A stretch of DNA of 8,402 nucleotides from Acidobacteriaceae bacterium (GCA_030040115.1 JASHUH010000356.1:1-8402); one strand, 5' to 3'. Shown: positions 1 through 8,372, numbered from the stretch's first letter. The notes: generated from the sequence alone by a model not told the origin. Program-made: numbers and translations.

Positions 1-86
1 TCCATCTCTTCCACAAACTGCTCCCGCCGGGTCTGCTTCGAGTAGCGTTGAAACTCTGCCTGCTGAGCCAACGTAAGCTGCCCCAT
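1..86 (-). CDS. IS5-family transposase, N-terminal fragment cut by the window edge
   Basis: Reading the minus strand from an ATG at 86 gives about 28 codons that run off the window. They start M-G-Q-L-T-L-A and contain the stretch F-x-R-Y-S-K-Q-T-R-R-E-Q-F. That pattern (aromatic/basic, then K-x-T-R-R-x-x-F) is typical of the first 30 residues of IS5-group DDE transposases, which bind the element ends and catalyse cut-and-paste or copy-out transposition. A purine-rich AGGAG lies 11 nt upstream of the ATG, farther than usual. The catalytic DDE domain would lie outside the window, so integrity cannot be judged. The gene points away from the hydrolase remnant on its right. Family assignment rests on a short stretch and is inferred. 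Confidence 0.68.
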   Translation of the reverse strand, partial: MGQLTLAQQAEFQRYSKQTRREQFVEEM

Positions 87-135
87 GCGTGATCGATCTC
101 CTCACTCCACACTACCCGCTTCAGTTGTGGATTGG
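1..135 (-). mobile_element. End of an IS5-family insertion sequence (right boundary approximate)
   Basis: The transposase start at 86 and its short upstream leader imply that the tip of the element lies just to the right. The hydrolase reading frame can be followed back to about position 140, so the junction should fall between roughly 110 and 145. The inverted repeat cannot be confirmed because the other end is outside the window, and no target-site duplication can be checked. The insertion appears to have removed the 5' part of the hydrolase gene. Confidence 0.45.
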
Positions 136-139
136 GGAG

Positions 140-612
140 TTCTTCAGTGGGTCCCTAAGGCAAGTCGTGAGCTATATGAATAATCAGGAAATCCACGACA
201 AGTCTTGAATGTTGTTCTTGGGTGCATTGAGAACGACACAGTGCTTGTGATCGGCCATTCGCTTGGGCCTGTTATCGCTTATGAAGCTCTGTGCTGTGAA
301 TCAAAAAATGTTATTGGTTTCATTTCTCTCGGATCACCATTAGGCATTCGCAATCTGATTTTCGACAAGCTTAAACCGCGGCCTAATAGCATGGGAGTCG
401 GATCATGGCCTGGAAGGATTCGCCATTGGACTAATATCGCCGACAGGGGCGATATTGTTGCTCTTGAAAAGCGTCTCGGGCCGTTTTTTGGCGGGCCCGT
501 TCTCGATGTCTTAGTGTATAACGGCGCAAATGCACATCACGGCGAGAGGTATTTGACCGCCCAAGAAACTGGCGAAGCGGCGCACGTGTGTCCATGGGGA
601 AAAGACTTCTAA
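140..612 (+). pseudogene. Alpha/beta hydrolase remnant: 5'-truncated and frameshifted
   Basis: The main open segment (from 205) encodes a lipase/esterase-like alpha/beta hydrolase fold. It shows the nucleophile elbow G-H-S-L-G with the Ser codon at 259-261, then the strand and helix typical of the fold (F-I-S-L-G-S-P-L-G), a likely acid in W-T-N-I-A-D-R-G-D and a likely catalytic His in N-A-H-H-G-E-R-Y-L. The TTG at 205 is not the real start. Upstream, a different frame (140-202) reads F-F-S-G-S-L-R-Q-V-V-S-Y-M and runs into it if one G is restored after position 202, giving D-K-V-L-N. The N-terminal part before ~140 is missing and IS5 sequence lies there instead. The end at 612 overlaps the next gene, as in a coupled operon. 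The substrate is unknown. The fold call is solid; the role is not known, and a conflict-system function is only an inference from the neighbour. Confidence 0.7.
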
Positions 613-767
613 TCGCGATCGGAACTGGGAGCTATGATTACCTCCTTCGGGACTTGCAGCGTCCCAAGATTGACAGTGTCGTCGAATCCATTACTTTCCG
701 CTTCGTAGAAAAGCTAGGATATAGTCGGGCTCTGAAAGAGATTAGAACCTGTCCGATAAATAGGTGA
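594..767 (+). pseudogene. Start of a caspase-like (peptidase C14 type) protein, interrupted by IS110 sequence
   Basis: An ATG at 594 overlaps the hydrolase end by 19 bp in another frame. It opens 57 codons to a TGA at 765-767. The protein begins M-G-K-R-L-L-I-A-I-G-T-G-S-Y and then has a helix followed by F-V-E-K-L-G-Y-S-R-A-L. This resembles the first beta strand, helix and second strand of bacterial caspase-like domains: a hydrophobic strand ending in G-T-x-x-Y, and later L-G-Y-x-R-x-L. Such proteins are often multi-domain effectors. The resemblance stops around codon 50 (position ~743), after which the sequence looks like the left end of the downstream insertion sequence. The catalytic His and Cys would have been encoded beyond that point and are absent. 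The partial reading is seen directly; the family is inferred from a short stretch, and other Rossmann-like N-termini are possible. Confidence 0.42.
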
Positions 768-1525
768 GGGTTGTTTTTTCTCTTGAGTTTTCGTGCAGAT
801 GGCGGCACAAAGGAGGTACCTCTGGCGAATCCGCGCAACTACGGATGCACGCACGGGGTGATTGCATGAAAGCGCTTGTGACTTAGGCCGGGCGCGGTAC
901 CTTCTCCGCCAAGGAGGAACGCTCATGCAGTCGTATCTGGGATGTGACGCACACAAGCATTACTCGGTCTTCGTCACCGTCGACGAGCGCGGACGGGCAT
1001 CGAAGCCCGTGCGCATCGAGCACAACGTGGCGGCCTATCGCCGCTATTTCGACACCCTGCCCGCCGGCGCCGAGATCGCCCTGGAAGCGACCGGCCACTG
1101 GTGCTGGATCGTCGATCTTATGGAACAGGCGGGCCATCGCCCTCACCTGGCCAATGCCCTGGAAGCCAAGAAACGCATGGGCAAGACCCACAAGACAGAC
1201 GCGCTCGACGCCAAAGGCCTGGCCATTCTGCTGCGCTGCGGCACTCTGCCGGAGAGCTGGATCCCGCCCGGCCAGTTGCGCGACCAACGCGAGCTGTTGC
1301 GCACCCGCATGGTCCTGCGCGATCCGCGCACCGCGCTCAAGCACCGCATCCACTCCGCCATCGACCGCTACGGCCTGCACGCCACCGGCATCACCGACAT
1401 CTTCGGCGTCAAGGGCCGCGCCTACATTGCCGAGACCCTTCCCAACCTGCCGCCAGAGACCGCGCGCATGGTGGCGCTCGAACTCGATTGCATCGACCAA
1501 CTCAGCGTCAAGCTCCTGCCGGGCA
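744..1525 (+). mobile_element. IS110-family element remnant, right end lost
   Basis: The region consists of about 180 nt of non-coding, structured left-end sequence followed by a truncated IS110-type transposase. The left boundary is placed where the caspase-like frame loses its expected pattern (about 744). The right boundary is placed where the transposase loses family resemblance (about 1515-1525), shortly before the ligA promoter. IS110 elements lack conventional terminal inverted repeats, so neither edge can be fixed from repeats. No right end or C-terminal transposase domain remains, so the copy should be immobile on its own. Confidence 0.6.
801..910 (+). ncRNA. Candidate structured RNA (possible bridge RNA) in the IS110 left end
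   Basis: Known biology: IS110-group elements express a structured bridge RNA from the non-coding end upstream of the transposase gene, which guides target and donor choice. What is seen here: about 180 nt lie between the inferred left edge and the transposase start. Within it, GGCGG (801-805) can pair with CCGCC (906-910), and a nine-base segment ending in GGTACC (812-820) can pair with 896-904, with one G-U. Inside these stems, ATGCA (843-847) can pair with TGCAT (862-866), and 813-822 is a 10-bp perfect palindrome. Transcription, exact ends and guide loops are not shown by the sequence, and the closing helix ends directly before the transposase Shine-Dalgarno. This is an inference. Confidence 0.28.
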
Positions 1526-1556
1526 AGACAAGCTCAGTGCAGTGCGCGCCGACTCG

Positions 1557-1560
<4 letters not shown>
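925..1560 (+). pseudogene. IS110-family transposase, truncated after the DEDD domain
   Basis: The reading frame starts at the ATG at 925, chosen because a strong Shine-Dalgarno (AAGGAGG, 911-917) lies 7 nt upstream; in-frame starts farther upstream lack one. The 211 residues carry the RuvC-like DEDD domain: Asp8 in Y-L-G-C-D-A-H-K, Glu54 in A-L-E-A-T-G, and Asp92/Asp95 in K-T-D-A-L-D-A-K. A helical region with R-x-x-L-K-H-R-I-H-S follows. Full IS110 transposases are about 340-400 residues and end in a Transposase_20 domain bearing the catalytic Ser. That part is missing: resemblance ends near residue 197 and the last residues are unrelated sequence. The stop (1558-1560) falls next to the ligA promoter. 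The protein is therefore expected to be inactive. Confidence 0.85.
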
Positions 1561-3638
<2,078 letters not shown>

Positions 3639-3796
3639 CTGGCGCCAAGCGGGCTTGAGAGCGCGCGGAGTTTGGGGCGAGAGCATGGCCGCTGAGCCAC
3701 AACGGCATAAGAGCTGCGGAAAGCAACAAGAGATCCATCCACATGAAAGGCGCTCCTATTCGATGGTGCGCCGAGCACTGCCAGCGTGTCAGAGAT

Positions 3797-4348
3797 TCAG
3801 CAGGAAAGCGGCCGGCGGCGGTGTGCGGGGATATCGGGCCGGCAGTCGGCGGCACGCTGCTCACGCTCGCGTTCGCGTTCCCAAGCTTCGGCCCGCCAGG
3901 CGCGCGAGGCAAAACGCGGCGGCTCATCCGGGGGCGCCAGTCCATGGCCAGACTTGCTGGTGGATATGGCCGCCAGTCCGTTTTGGGATGGCAAGGAAGA
4001 GCGCTGCGTGGACGCCCCAGCCAGCGTGATCAGACGCGCTGAGGATTCGAAATCCGCATCGCCGGCCTTCGAGGTAAGACGGGCGCCCGTCGCCGACGAA
4101 TCGCTTTCGGCCTGGTCCTTAGCAACGAGCTGTTGCGCCTTGACTGCGATGGTGCGAGCCATGAAATCGTCAGCCAGCTTGTGCAGGCAGGTTTGGCCGC
4201 ACAGGTGTTTGGCGCCCGCGCGCAAGCGGTTGCGGGCGTTCCAGCCGCTGATGCGCAGTTCTCCGCCCGCTTCGTAAGCCACAAACCAATGGTTTGTCTG
4301 CCTCTTCTCCGCTCCGCAGATGTCGCATGAGATTGCCTGCCGGATCAC
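3797..4348 (-). CDS. Uncharacterised protein with a CxxC...CxxxC putative zinc site
   Basis: I do not recognise a named function. From a GTG at 4348 the product is 183 aa. The first ~70 residues look like a compact conserved domain: I-S-C-D-I-C-G, then T-N-H-W-F-V-A-Y, E-L-R-I-S-G-W, H-L-C-G-Q-T-C and L-x-x-x-F-M. The two Cys pairs and nearby His residues suggest a small zinc-binding fold. The second half is low-complexity, rich in Ser, Ala and Arg, with a charged run of alternating E and R near the C-terminus that may form a helix. The GTG start is preferred because GGGAGAA (4354-4360) sits 5 nt upstream. An ATG at 4375 is the main alternative, with a poorer ribosome-binding site. The gene converges with ligA across a 158-bp gap in which no clear terminator is seen. 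No signal peptide or membrane segment is visible, so a cytoplasmic location is inferred. Confidence 0.62.
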   Translation of the reverse strand: MIRQAISCDICGAEKRQTNHWFVAYEAGGELRISGWNARNRLRAGAKHLCGQTCLHKLADDFMARTIAVKAQQLVAKDQAESDSSATGARLTSKAGDADFESSARLITLAGASTQRSSLPSQNGLAAISTSKSGHGLAPPDEPPRFASRAWRAEAWEREREREQRAADCRPDIPAHRRRPLSC

Positions 4349-4615
4349 CGCATTTCTCCCAAACGGCGCGGTCATTCCGACGATGGCGCGTTGCTGGCTG
4401 CCAGCCGCCGGATGACGGTCGCGCATTGGCGTTTCCAGGCTTCCTCGCCTCCCCCTGACCCCGGCCAGGCGGACCCTGCCATCGCATGGAGGAGTTCCGG
4501 AATCGCCTTCTTCTAGTTCATCGCGCAATGCAGCCAATGGGTGAGGTGGGAGGATAAAGAATGTTCGCCTGTGTCAAAAAAGAACGAGCGAACGTCCAAG
4601 CGTCCGGAAATGGAA

Positions 4616-4641
4616 CAGGCGGCCTAAGCTGCGGCCGCCTG
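4616..4641 (-). terminator. GC-rich hairpin after the VWA gene, possible terminator
   Basis: Nine bases at 4616-4624 pair perfectly with 4633-4641 around an 8-nt loop (arm AGGCGGCC/GGCCGCCT plus a C-G pair), 26 nt past the VWA stop codon. There is no good T-run after the stem on the minus strand, only a loose T-containing stretch, so it would be a poor classical intrinsic terminator. It may stabilise a 3' end or aid termination in another way. The rest of the 318-bp gap between the VWA gene and the next start (4349-4666) shows no gene that I can support. Confidence 0.35.
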
Positions 4642-4666
4642 CCATTGAGGTTGACGATTACGGCGC

Positions 4667-5737
4667 TCATTGCGGTTCCCGCGGGGCGAAATAACCTTTT
4701 TTTGCACGCACATGGTAACGACGGTCGTAACAGTAGAGGTAAATAGTCCGGAATGCCCCGTCGTACTTGAAGTCGGCTGGCGTATAGGTAAGCGCGTATT
4801 GGCTGCGCAACTCGGTAGCGATATTTTGAAAACTGGTGGACATCTCGTCGACCGAAGGCGGGAAAAAGACTTCACCGCCGGTCTGTTCGGACAAATCGGT
4901 GAGCACTTTGTCGCCGCGGCCCCGGCTGGGCGTCCAATTGGTGCTGATGGCGTAAATGATGGTCTCGGCGCGCTCACATTCCTTCACCGCCTCGGTCTCG
5001 TAAACGCGGCTCTGGTTGTCGTCGCCGTCGGAGATGAGAATGATGGCTTTGCGGACTGGCTCCTGACCGCGCGCCTCATCCAACAGCTTGTTGCGGCAGG
5101 CCGTGTAGACCGCGTCAAAGAGCGCCGTGCCGCCGCCGGGGCTCAGGCGGTTGATGCCGCTCTCCAGCGCATCCATATTGTTGGTCCAATCGGCAGTCAG
5201 ATCCGGAGTGACATCGAATCCCATGACGAAAGCACGGTCCTGGCGCGACTTGAGCACCTGGAGGAGAAACTCGATGGCCGCCTGCTGCTCGAACTGGAAG
5301 CGGGAGCGGATGGAGGTGCTGGCGTCAATGAGGATGCCCACGCGCAAGGGGAGGTTGATCTGCTGGTGGAAGGAGTCCACCTTTTCGGGCGCGCGCTGGT
5401 TGTCGAGGAGGGCGAAGTCGTTCAGCTTCAGATTCGGAACATAATGGCCGTGACCGTCGGTGACGGTGAAGATGAGATCGACTTCGTTGGCGTTCAGCGT
5501 GATGCTGGGAGTGTTGACGTCGGTGCTCGGCGCGTTGGATGGAGCGGGACCAGGCGCGTCGCCTGGAACTGCTGCGGGGGCGGGGGCTGGCGTGGAGCGT
5601 GCGGACTGCGCCATGGCGGGAGGGGCGGGTTGCTGCGCCGCCCCAGCGGCCGGAACTGCGGCCGCCAAGGCAAGGCAGAGGGTCCGCAGCAGCCACCGAG
5701 GAGGGGCTGCCCGTGGAACCGGGATGTTTTTGATCAT
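4667..5737 (-). CDS. Secreted VWA-domain protein (VWFA-related Acidobacterial type)
   Basis: The 356-residue protein starts with a signal peptide: basic residues, a hydrophobic core around 16-30 (L-L-R-T-L-C-L-A-L-A-A-A) and a likely cleavage site in A-G-A-A-Q. A Pro/Ala-rich linker (about 36-75) follows. A small beta-rich part with V-T-D-G-H-G-H-Y-V-P-N-L precedes the VWA fold. Its metal-binding MIDAS motif is complete: D138-x-S140-x-S142 in I-D-A-S-T-S, Thr204 in G-G-G-T-A-L-F-D and Asp237 in I-S-D-G-D-D-N. The C-terminus has R-S-Q-Y-A-L-T-Y and ends with R-A-K-K-G-Y-F-A, as is typical of the VWA family expanded in Acidobacteriota. The ATG is supported by GAGGAAG (5740-5746) two bases upstream of it. 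The likely role is extracytoplasmic, metal-dependent protein binding; the partner is unknown. It follows rluD by 73 bp on the same strand. Confidence 0.9.
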   Translation of the reverse strand: MIKNIPVPRAAPPRWLLRTLCLALAAAVPAAGAAQQPAPPAMAQSARSTPAPAPAAVPGDAPGPAPSNAPSTDVNTPSITLNANEVDLIFTVTDGHGHYVPNLKLNDFALLDNQRAPEKVDSFHQQINLPLRVGILIDASTSIRSRFQFEQQAAIEFLLQVLKSRQDRAFVMGFDVTPDLTADWTNNMDALESGINRLSPGGGTALFDAVYTACRNKLLDEARGQEPVRKAIILISDGDDNQSRVYETEAVKECERAETIIYAISTNWTPSRGRGDKVLTDLSEQTGGEVFFPPSVDEMSTSFQNIATELRSQYALTYTPADFKYDGAFRTIYLYCYDRRYHVRAKKGYFAPREPQ

Positions 5738-5810
5738 GACTTCCTCATTCTACCAATCTCGCACTTTTCGTACACGCCGCTCCGTCCCGTCCGATGCGTT
5801 CGATGCGCAA

Positions 5811-6848
5811 TCATTGGCTTGCGGCGGTTTCCAGCCGCGCCAAAAACTGGATAAGCTCTTGCGGCAGCGGCGCCTCCAGTTCGAGCGCCTTGCCCGTGAC
5901 TGGGTGCGTAAATGCGAGCCTGGCCGCGTGCAGGAAATTCCGGCCCAACTTGAGTCTCTCCGGCGCAACTTTTCGGCTCCTGCTCTGCAATGTCCCGGAC
6001 GTTCGGCTCATTGGACGTTCAGTCTGGCGCGTGAGCTGGCCCGGGGCGCCGTAGAGGGTGTCGCCCACTACCGGATGCCCGATCGAGGCCATGTGGACGC
6101 GAATCTGGTGAGTGCGACCGGTTTCGATGCGCACCCCCAGTAGAGTAAACACGCCAAACGGGCCGGAGATTCGCCGGAGAACCTCGTAATGTGAGACAGC
6201 CGCTCGGGCATTTTGGTGAGCCCGCGCGCGCATGCGCGTCCGGCGTACAGGGTCGCGGCTCACCGGGGCGCGAATTGTTCCCTGCTCCGTTTGCAAAGCG
6301 CCGTGAACCAGGACGATGTAAGTCTTCTGAATAAGGCGGCTTGCAAACATTGCCCCCAAGGCCGCGTGGGCGCGGTCGTTTTTAGCCACCACGAGGAGCC
6401 CGCTCGTGTCTTTGTCGAGCCGGTGAACAATGCCGGGCCGGAGCTCGCCGCCCGCCGAGGAAAGATTCCGGAAGCGATAGAGCAGTGCGTTCACAAGGGT
6501 TCCCCGGCTGCGTGCCGCGGCGCTTTGGCCGGCTCCGGCGTGGACCACCATGCCCGCCGGCTTGTTGACGACCGCCAGGTCGTCGTCTTCGTATACAACA
6601 TCGAGCGGGATGTTCTCGGGTTCGGCTTTGAGCGGCGCGGGACGCGGTTCGCCGGTGACGGCAATGTGTTCGCCGCCGCGCAGCTTGAACGCGGGCTTAG
6701 AGGGGCCACCGTTGACCTGCACTTTGCCTTGATCGAGCAACAGTTGCACCCGCGAGCGGCTCACGCCCTCCAGTTGGGAGACGAGGAACCGGTCGAGGCG
6801 CTGGCCTCGCGCCTCCGCGGGCGCCTCGAAGATGCGTTCACGATTCAT
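5811..6848 (-). CDS. rluD: 23S rRNA pseudouridine synthase, RluA/RluD family
   Basis: The enzyme converts specific uridines of 23S rRNA to pseudouridine during ribosome assembly. The 345 residues show an N-terminal S4 RNA-binding domain (about 16-66, with R-L-D-R-F-L and S-R-S-R-V-Q-L-L-L-D-Q-G-K-V-Q-V-N-G), then the catalytic domain. The signature H-R-L-D-K-D-T-S-G-L lies at 142-151, with Asp145 as the catalytic nucleophile. It is followed by K-T-Y near 175-177, R-T-H-Q-I-R-V-H at 245-252 and G-D-T-L-Y-G at 262-267. A polar stretch of about 30 residues after Y-G (271-300) is longer than usual before L-H-A-A-R-L-A-F. The start overlaps the lgt-like stop as ATGA (6845-6848), indicating translational coupling. 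RluD is the likeliest member, but other RluA-family specificities cannot be excluded. Confidence 0.92.
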   Translation of the reverse strand: MNRERIFEAPAEARGQRLDRFLVSQLEGVSRSRVQLLLDQGKVQVNGGPSKPAFKLRGGEHIAVTGEPRPAPLKAEPENIPLDVVYEDDDLAVVNKPAGMVVHAGAGQSAAARSRGTLVNALLYRFRNLSSAGGELRPGIVHRLDKDTSGLLVVAKNDRAHAALGAMFASRLIQKTYIVLVHGALQTEQGTIRAPVSRDPVRRTRMRARAHQNARAAVSHYEVLRRISGPFGVFTLLGVRIETGRTHQIRVHMASIGHPVVGDTLYGAPGQLTRQTERPMSRTSGTLQSRSRKVAPERLKLGRNFLHAARLAFTHPVTGKALELEAPLPQELIQFLARLETAASQ

Positions 6849-7675
6849 GAGCCGCCCCGGGCCCCGGCATGCACAACATCGTTGTCCGTCACGCTTGCGC
6901 CCTTGCGCTCGATCAGCACCAGCGCTGCGATCAGCACCAGTACGAGCGCCGCGATTTGCGGCCCGTCGATGGCTCCGTGCAGCACCCAGCCGCGGCCCTC
7001 GGGATCGCGCCAGGTTTCGGTGATGAAAATGACTGCGCCCATGCCCATGAGGGCGATCCCGGCCAAGTCGCCGGGCCGGCGCAGCAGGGGCGGCCAGAAG
7101 AGCAAAAGCAGCGCCAAGGCGAAAAACGCGAGCGCGGCATAGGACTGCACGGGGTGGAGACGAACGCCCAGCGGCGCGCCGCTCCAGAGCGCGGCCAGCG
7201 GGCTGGTGTAGGTAACCGCCCAGTGCGCGGCGGGACCGGCCTCGGTTCCGTACCCCGAACCGGCCAGCAAAGCGCCAAGTTGTTCAAAGGCGAGTCCCAG
7301 AGCCAGAGGCGCGGCCAACGCGTCGGCGGCGCCCCGGAACGGCAGCCTGCGGCGGCGCGCATACCAGAACGCGCACCCTCCGCCGGCCACGGCGCCTACG
7401 CCGGCCAACAATGGATGGTGAACCATGGCCAGCGCCATCACCCAGGACGGATGCCTCTGCAAGACACCCCAATTCATCACGACAAGCAGAAGCCGCTCGC
7501 CGACCACAGCGGCAAACAGCGAAAGCACGCAGAGATTCCACACCTGGCCAGGGTCCACACGCGCCGTGCGCGCCGTGTAAAGCGCCAGGAAGAGGCCGAA
7601 CAGCACGCCCAGCGCAGCCAACGCGCCATACGACGGGATGAGAAGAGAACCGATGCGAAAGAGGACGGGGTGCAC
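6845..7675 (-). CDS. lgt: Prolipoprotein diacylglyceryl transferase-like membrane protein with altered active site
   Basis: Lgt moves a diacylglyceryl group from phosphatidylglycerol to the Cys of prolipoproteins in the inner membrane. The 276-residue product matches the family in length, in its hydrophobic segments (for example 14-34, 180-196, 205-220, 240-256) and in landmarks: H-P-V-L-F-R-I-G at the start, Y-G-A-L-A, Y-A-R-R-R-R-L-P, L-H-P-V-Q-S-Y and W-R-D-P-E (the last matching the essential Arg region near E. coli R239). The usual G-R-x-G-N-F/C motif reads E-Q-L-G-A-L, so the Arg equivalent to E. coli R143 is Gln. The His/Tyr-Gly-Gly-Leu motif near E. coli H103 is not preserved. Activity is therefore doubtful. 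The GTG at 7675 is chosen because family similarity begins there; it has no clear Shine-Dalgarno. A GTG at 7765 would run through the 6S-like RNA. The stop overlaps the rluD start by 4 bp. The symbol denotes family only. Confidence 0.8.
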   Translation of the reverse strand: MHPVLFRIGSLLIPSYGALAALGVLFGLFLALYTARTARVDPGQVWNLCVLSLFAAVVGERLLLVVMNWGVLQRHPSWVMALAMVHHPLLAGVGAVAGGGCAFWYARRRRLPFRGAADALAAPLALGLAFEQLGALLAGSGYGTEAGPAAHWAVTYTSPLAALWSGAPLGVRLHPVQSYAALAFFALALLLLFWPPLLRRPGDLAGIALMGMGAVIFITETWRDPEGRGWVLHGAIDGPQIAALVLVLIAALVLIERKGASVTDNDVVHAGARGGS

Positions 7676-7745
7676 TGATGCCAGAATACAGCCAGCCGGC
7701 GCGTCAGCAGGCCAGCCAGGGCGTGACGGAGGGAAGCCTCGGGAA

Positions 7746-7947
7746 CAAGTAGAAATCCGGCCCACGGGGCCGTGAGCAATGCGCCGGTGAACCCGTCCTA
7801 AGACGGTGGAGCTCCCCGCGGTTCATTAGGCATTCCGGACTGGCGGACACGGCACACAGAACCGATGGTCGAGTCGAGCTCCTGTTCAATGAATGTAGGT
7901 TCAACCAGCGTTGACCACCCACCTGCTTAGCAGGCCGGTTTCTATTG
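7746..7947 (-). ncRNA. ssrS: 6S RNA candidate downstream of zapA
   Basis: 6S RNA mimics an open promoter and sequesters the main sigma factor-RNA polymerase holoenzyme; in many bacteria it lies beside zapA. Here a ~200-nt stretch folds end to end as a rod. The closing stem pairs 7939-7944 with 7750-7755 and 7933-7938 with 7757-7762, with one bulge. An inner stem pairs 7905-7910 with 7782-7787 and 7898-7903 with 7788-7793. A central open region follows (about 7883-7897 on the 5' side, 7794-7807 on the 3' side). A small hairpin on the 3' side (7793-7797 with 7802-7806) is like the one typical of the 6S central bubble. The terminal arm pairs 7876-7882 with 7808-7814 and 7859-7864 with 7819-7824. 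Size, rod shape, bubble, locus and promoter all agree. There is no T-run at the 3' end, so processing or read-through into the lgt-like gene is possible. Confidence 0.78.
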
Positions 7948-7950
7948 CGG

Positions 7951-7979
7951 ATAGTATGGTTCCTCGGCGGGAAATGCAA
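7951..7979 (-). promoter_or_regulatory. Promoter for the 6S RNA candidate
   Basis: On the minus strand a -35 TTGCAT (7974-7979) is followed, after exactly 17 bp, by a -10 TACTAT (7951-7956). The expected start, about 5-7 nt farther on, falls at 7944-7947, which is where the closing stem of the predicted RNA begins. The -35 matches four of six consensus bases and the -10 matches four of six. The agreement between promoter and RNA 5' end was found independently of the fold. Confidence 0.65.
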
Positions 7980-8057
7980 GTCTTGTGCGACATAGGCGCG
8001 CTGTGGTAGTGTGTAGGACCCGATTTTTCGAGATCACGACCCAAAATGGAATGCGCG

Positions 8058-8372
8058 CTACGAAGCAGATTTTTGTTCGTCCTCCAGCACTTCGTCGAGA
8101 AGGCCGCGGAGGGTGGCGGCGCGGGCGTGGCCCAGCCGCGGATCGGCTGCGGCAGCCTGGGAAAGCTCGTCGGCCAAATTGAGCGCCGCCAACACGGCGA
8201 CGCGCAGGGAATCGGCGGTGTGTCCCTGCGCCGCCACGGCGCGCATCTTGGCGTCGACCCGCGCGGCCAGTTCGCGAATGTGATCGGGGTCCTGGCCGGA
8301 AAGGTGATAGAGCTGATCGTAGATTTCAACAGTGACGTACTCGGAAGGCTTGCCGCGTGGTTGCTCCGCCAT
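8058..8372 (-). CDS. zapA: Cell division protein ZapA
   Basis: ZapA binds FtsZ and promotes Z-ring bundling at midcell. The 104 residues show the family pattern: V-T-V-E-I-Y-D-Q-L-Y-H-L near 13-24, I-R-E-L-A-A-R-V-D-A-K-M at 32-43 and L-R-V-A-V-L-A-A-L-N-L-A-D-E-L at 56-70, then a helical, probably coiled-coil C-terminus. The ATG at 8372 is preferred because GAGG lies 6 nt upstream. A GTG at 8384 would add four residues and lacks its own site. The stop is TAG at 8058. The preceding gene appears to end at 8381, only 8 bp upstream, so zapA is probably in an operon. The 6S-like RNA with its own promoter follows 110 bp downstream. Confidence 0.9.
   Translation of the reverse strand: MAEQPRGKPSEYVTVEIYDQLYHLSGQDPDHIRELAARVDAKMRAVAAQGHTADSLRVAVLAALNLADELSQAAAADPRLGHARAATLRGLLDEVLEDEQKSAS

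Noticed and set aside
862..924. Upstream start for the IS110 transposase
   Set aside because: The ATG at 925 has a strong, well-spaced AAGGAGG and family similarity begins immediately after it.
3639..3796. Gap between convergent ligA and the Cys-pair gene as a bidirectional terminator
   Set aside because: Only weak short complementary segments are visible and there is no T-run after a stem on either strand.
4281..4297. Inverted repeat ACAAACCA/TGGTTTGT
   Set aside because: It lies inside the conserved Q-T-N-H-W codons of the Cys-pair protein, so coding constraint explains it better than an operator.
4670..5854. 394-codon plus-strand frame opposite the VWA gene
   Set aside because: The opposite strand encodes a complete signal peptide, MIDAS motif and C-terminal family pattern with a good Shine-Dalgarno; the plus frame has none of these.
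7673..7765. GTG at 7765 as the lgt start, adding 30 residues
   Set aside because: The extension lies in the 3' part of the 6S-like RNA and its adjacent gap, and the added residues are not like an Lgt N-terminus; similarity starts at 7675.
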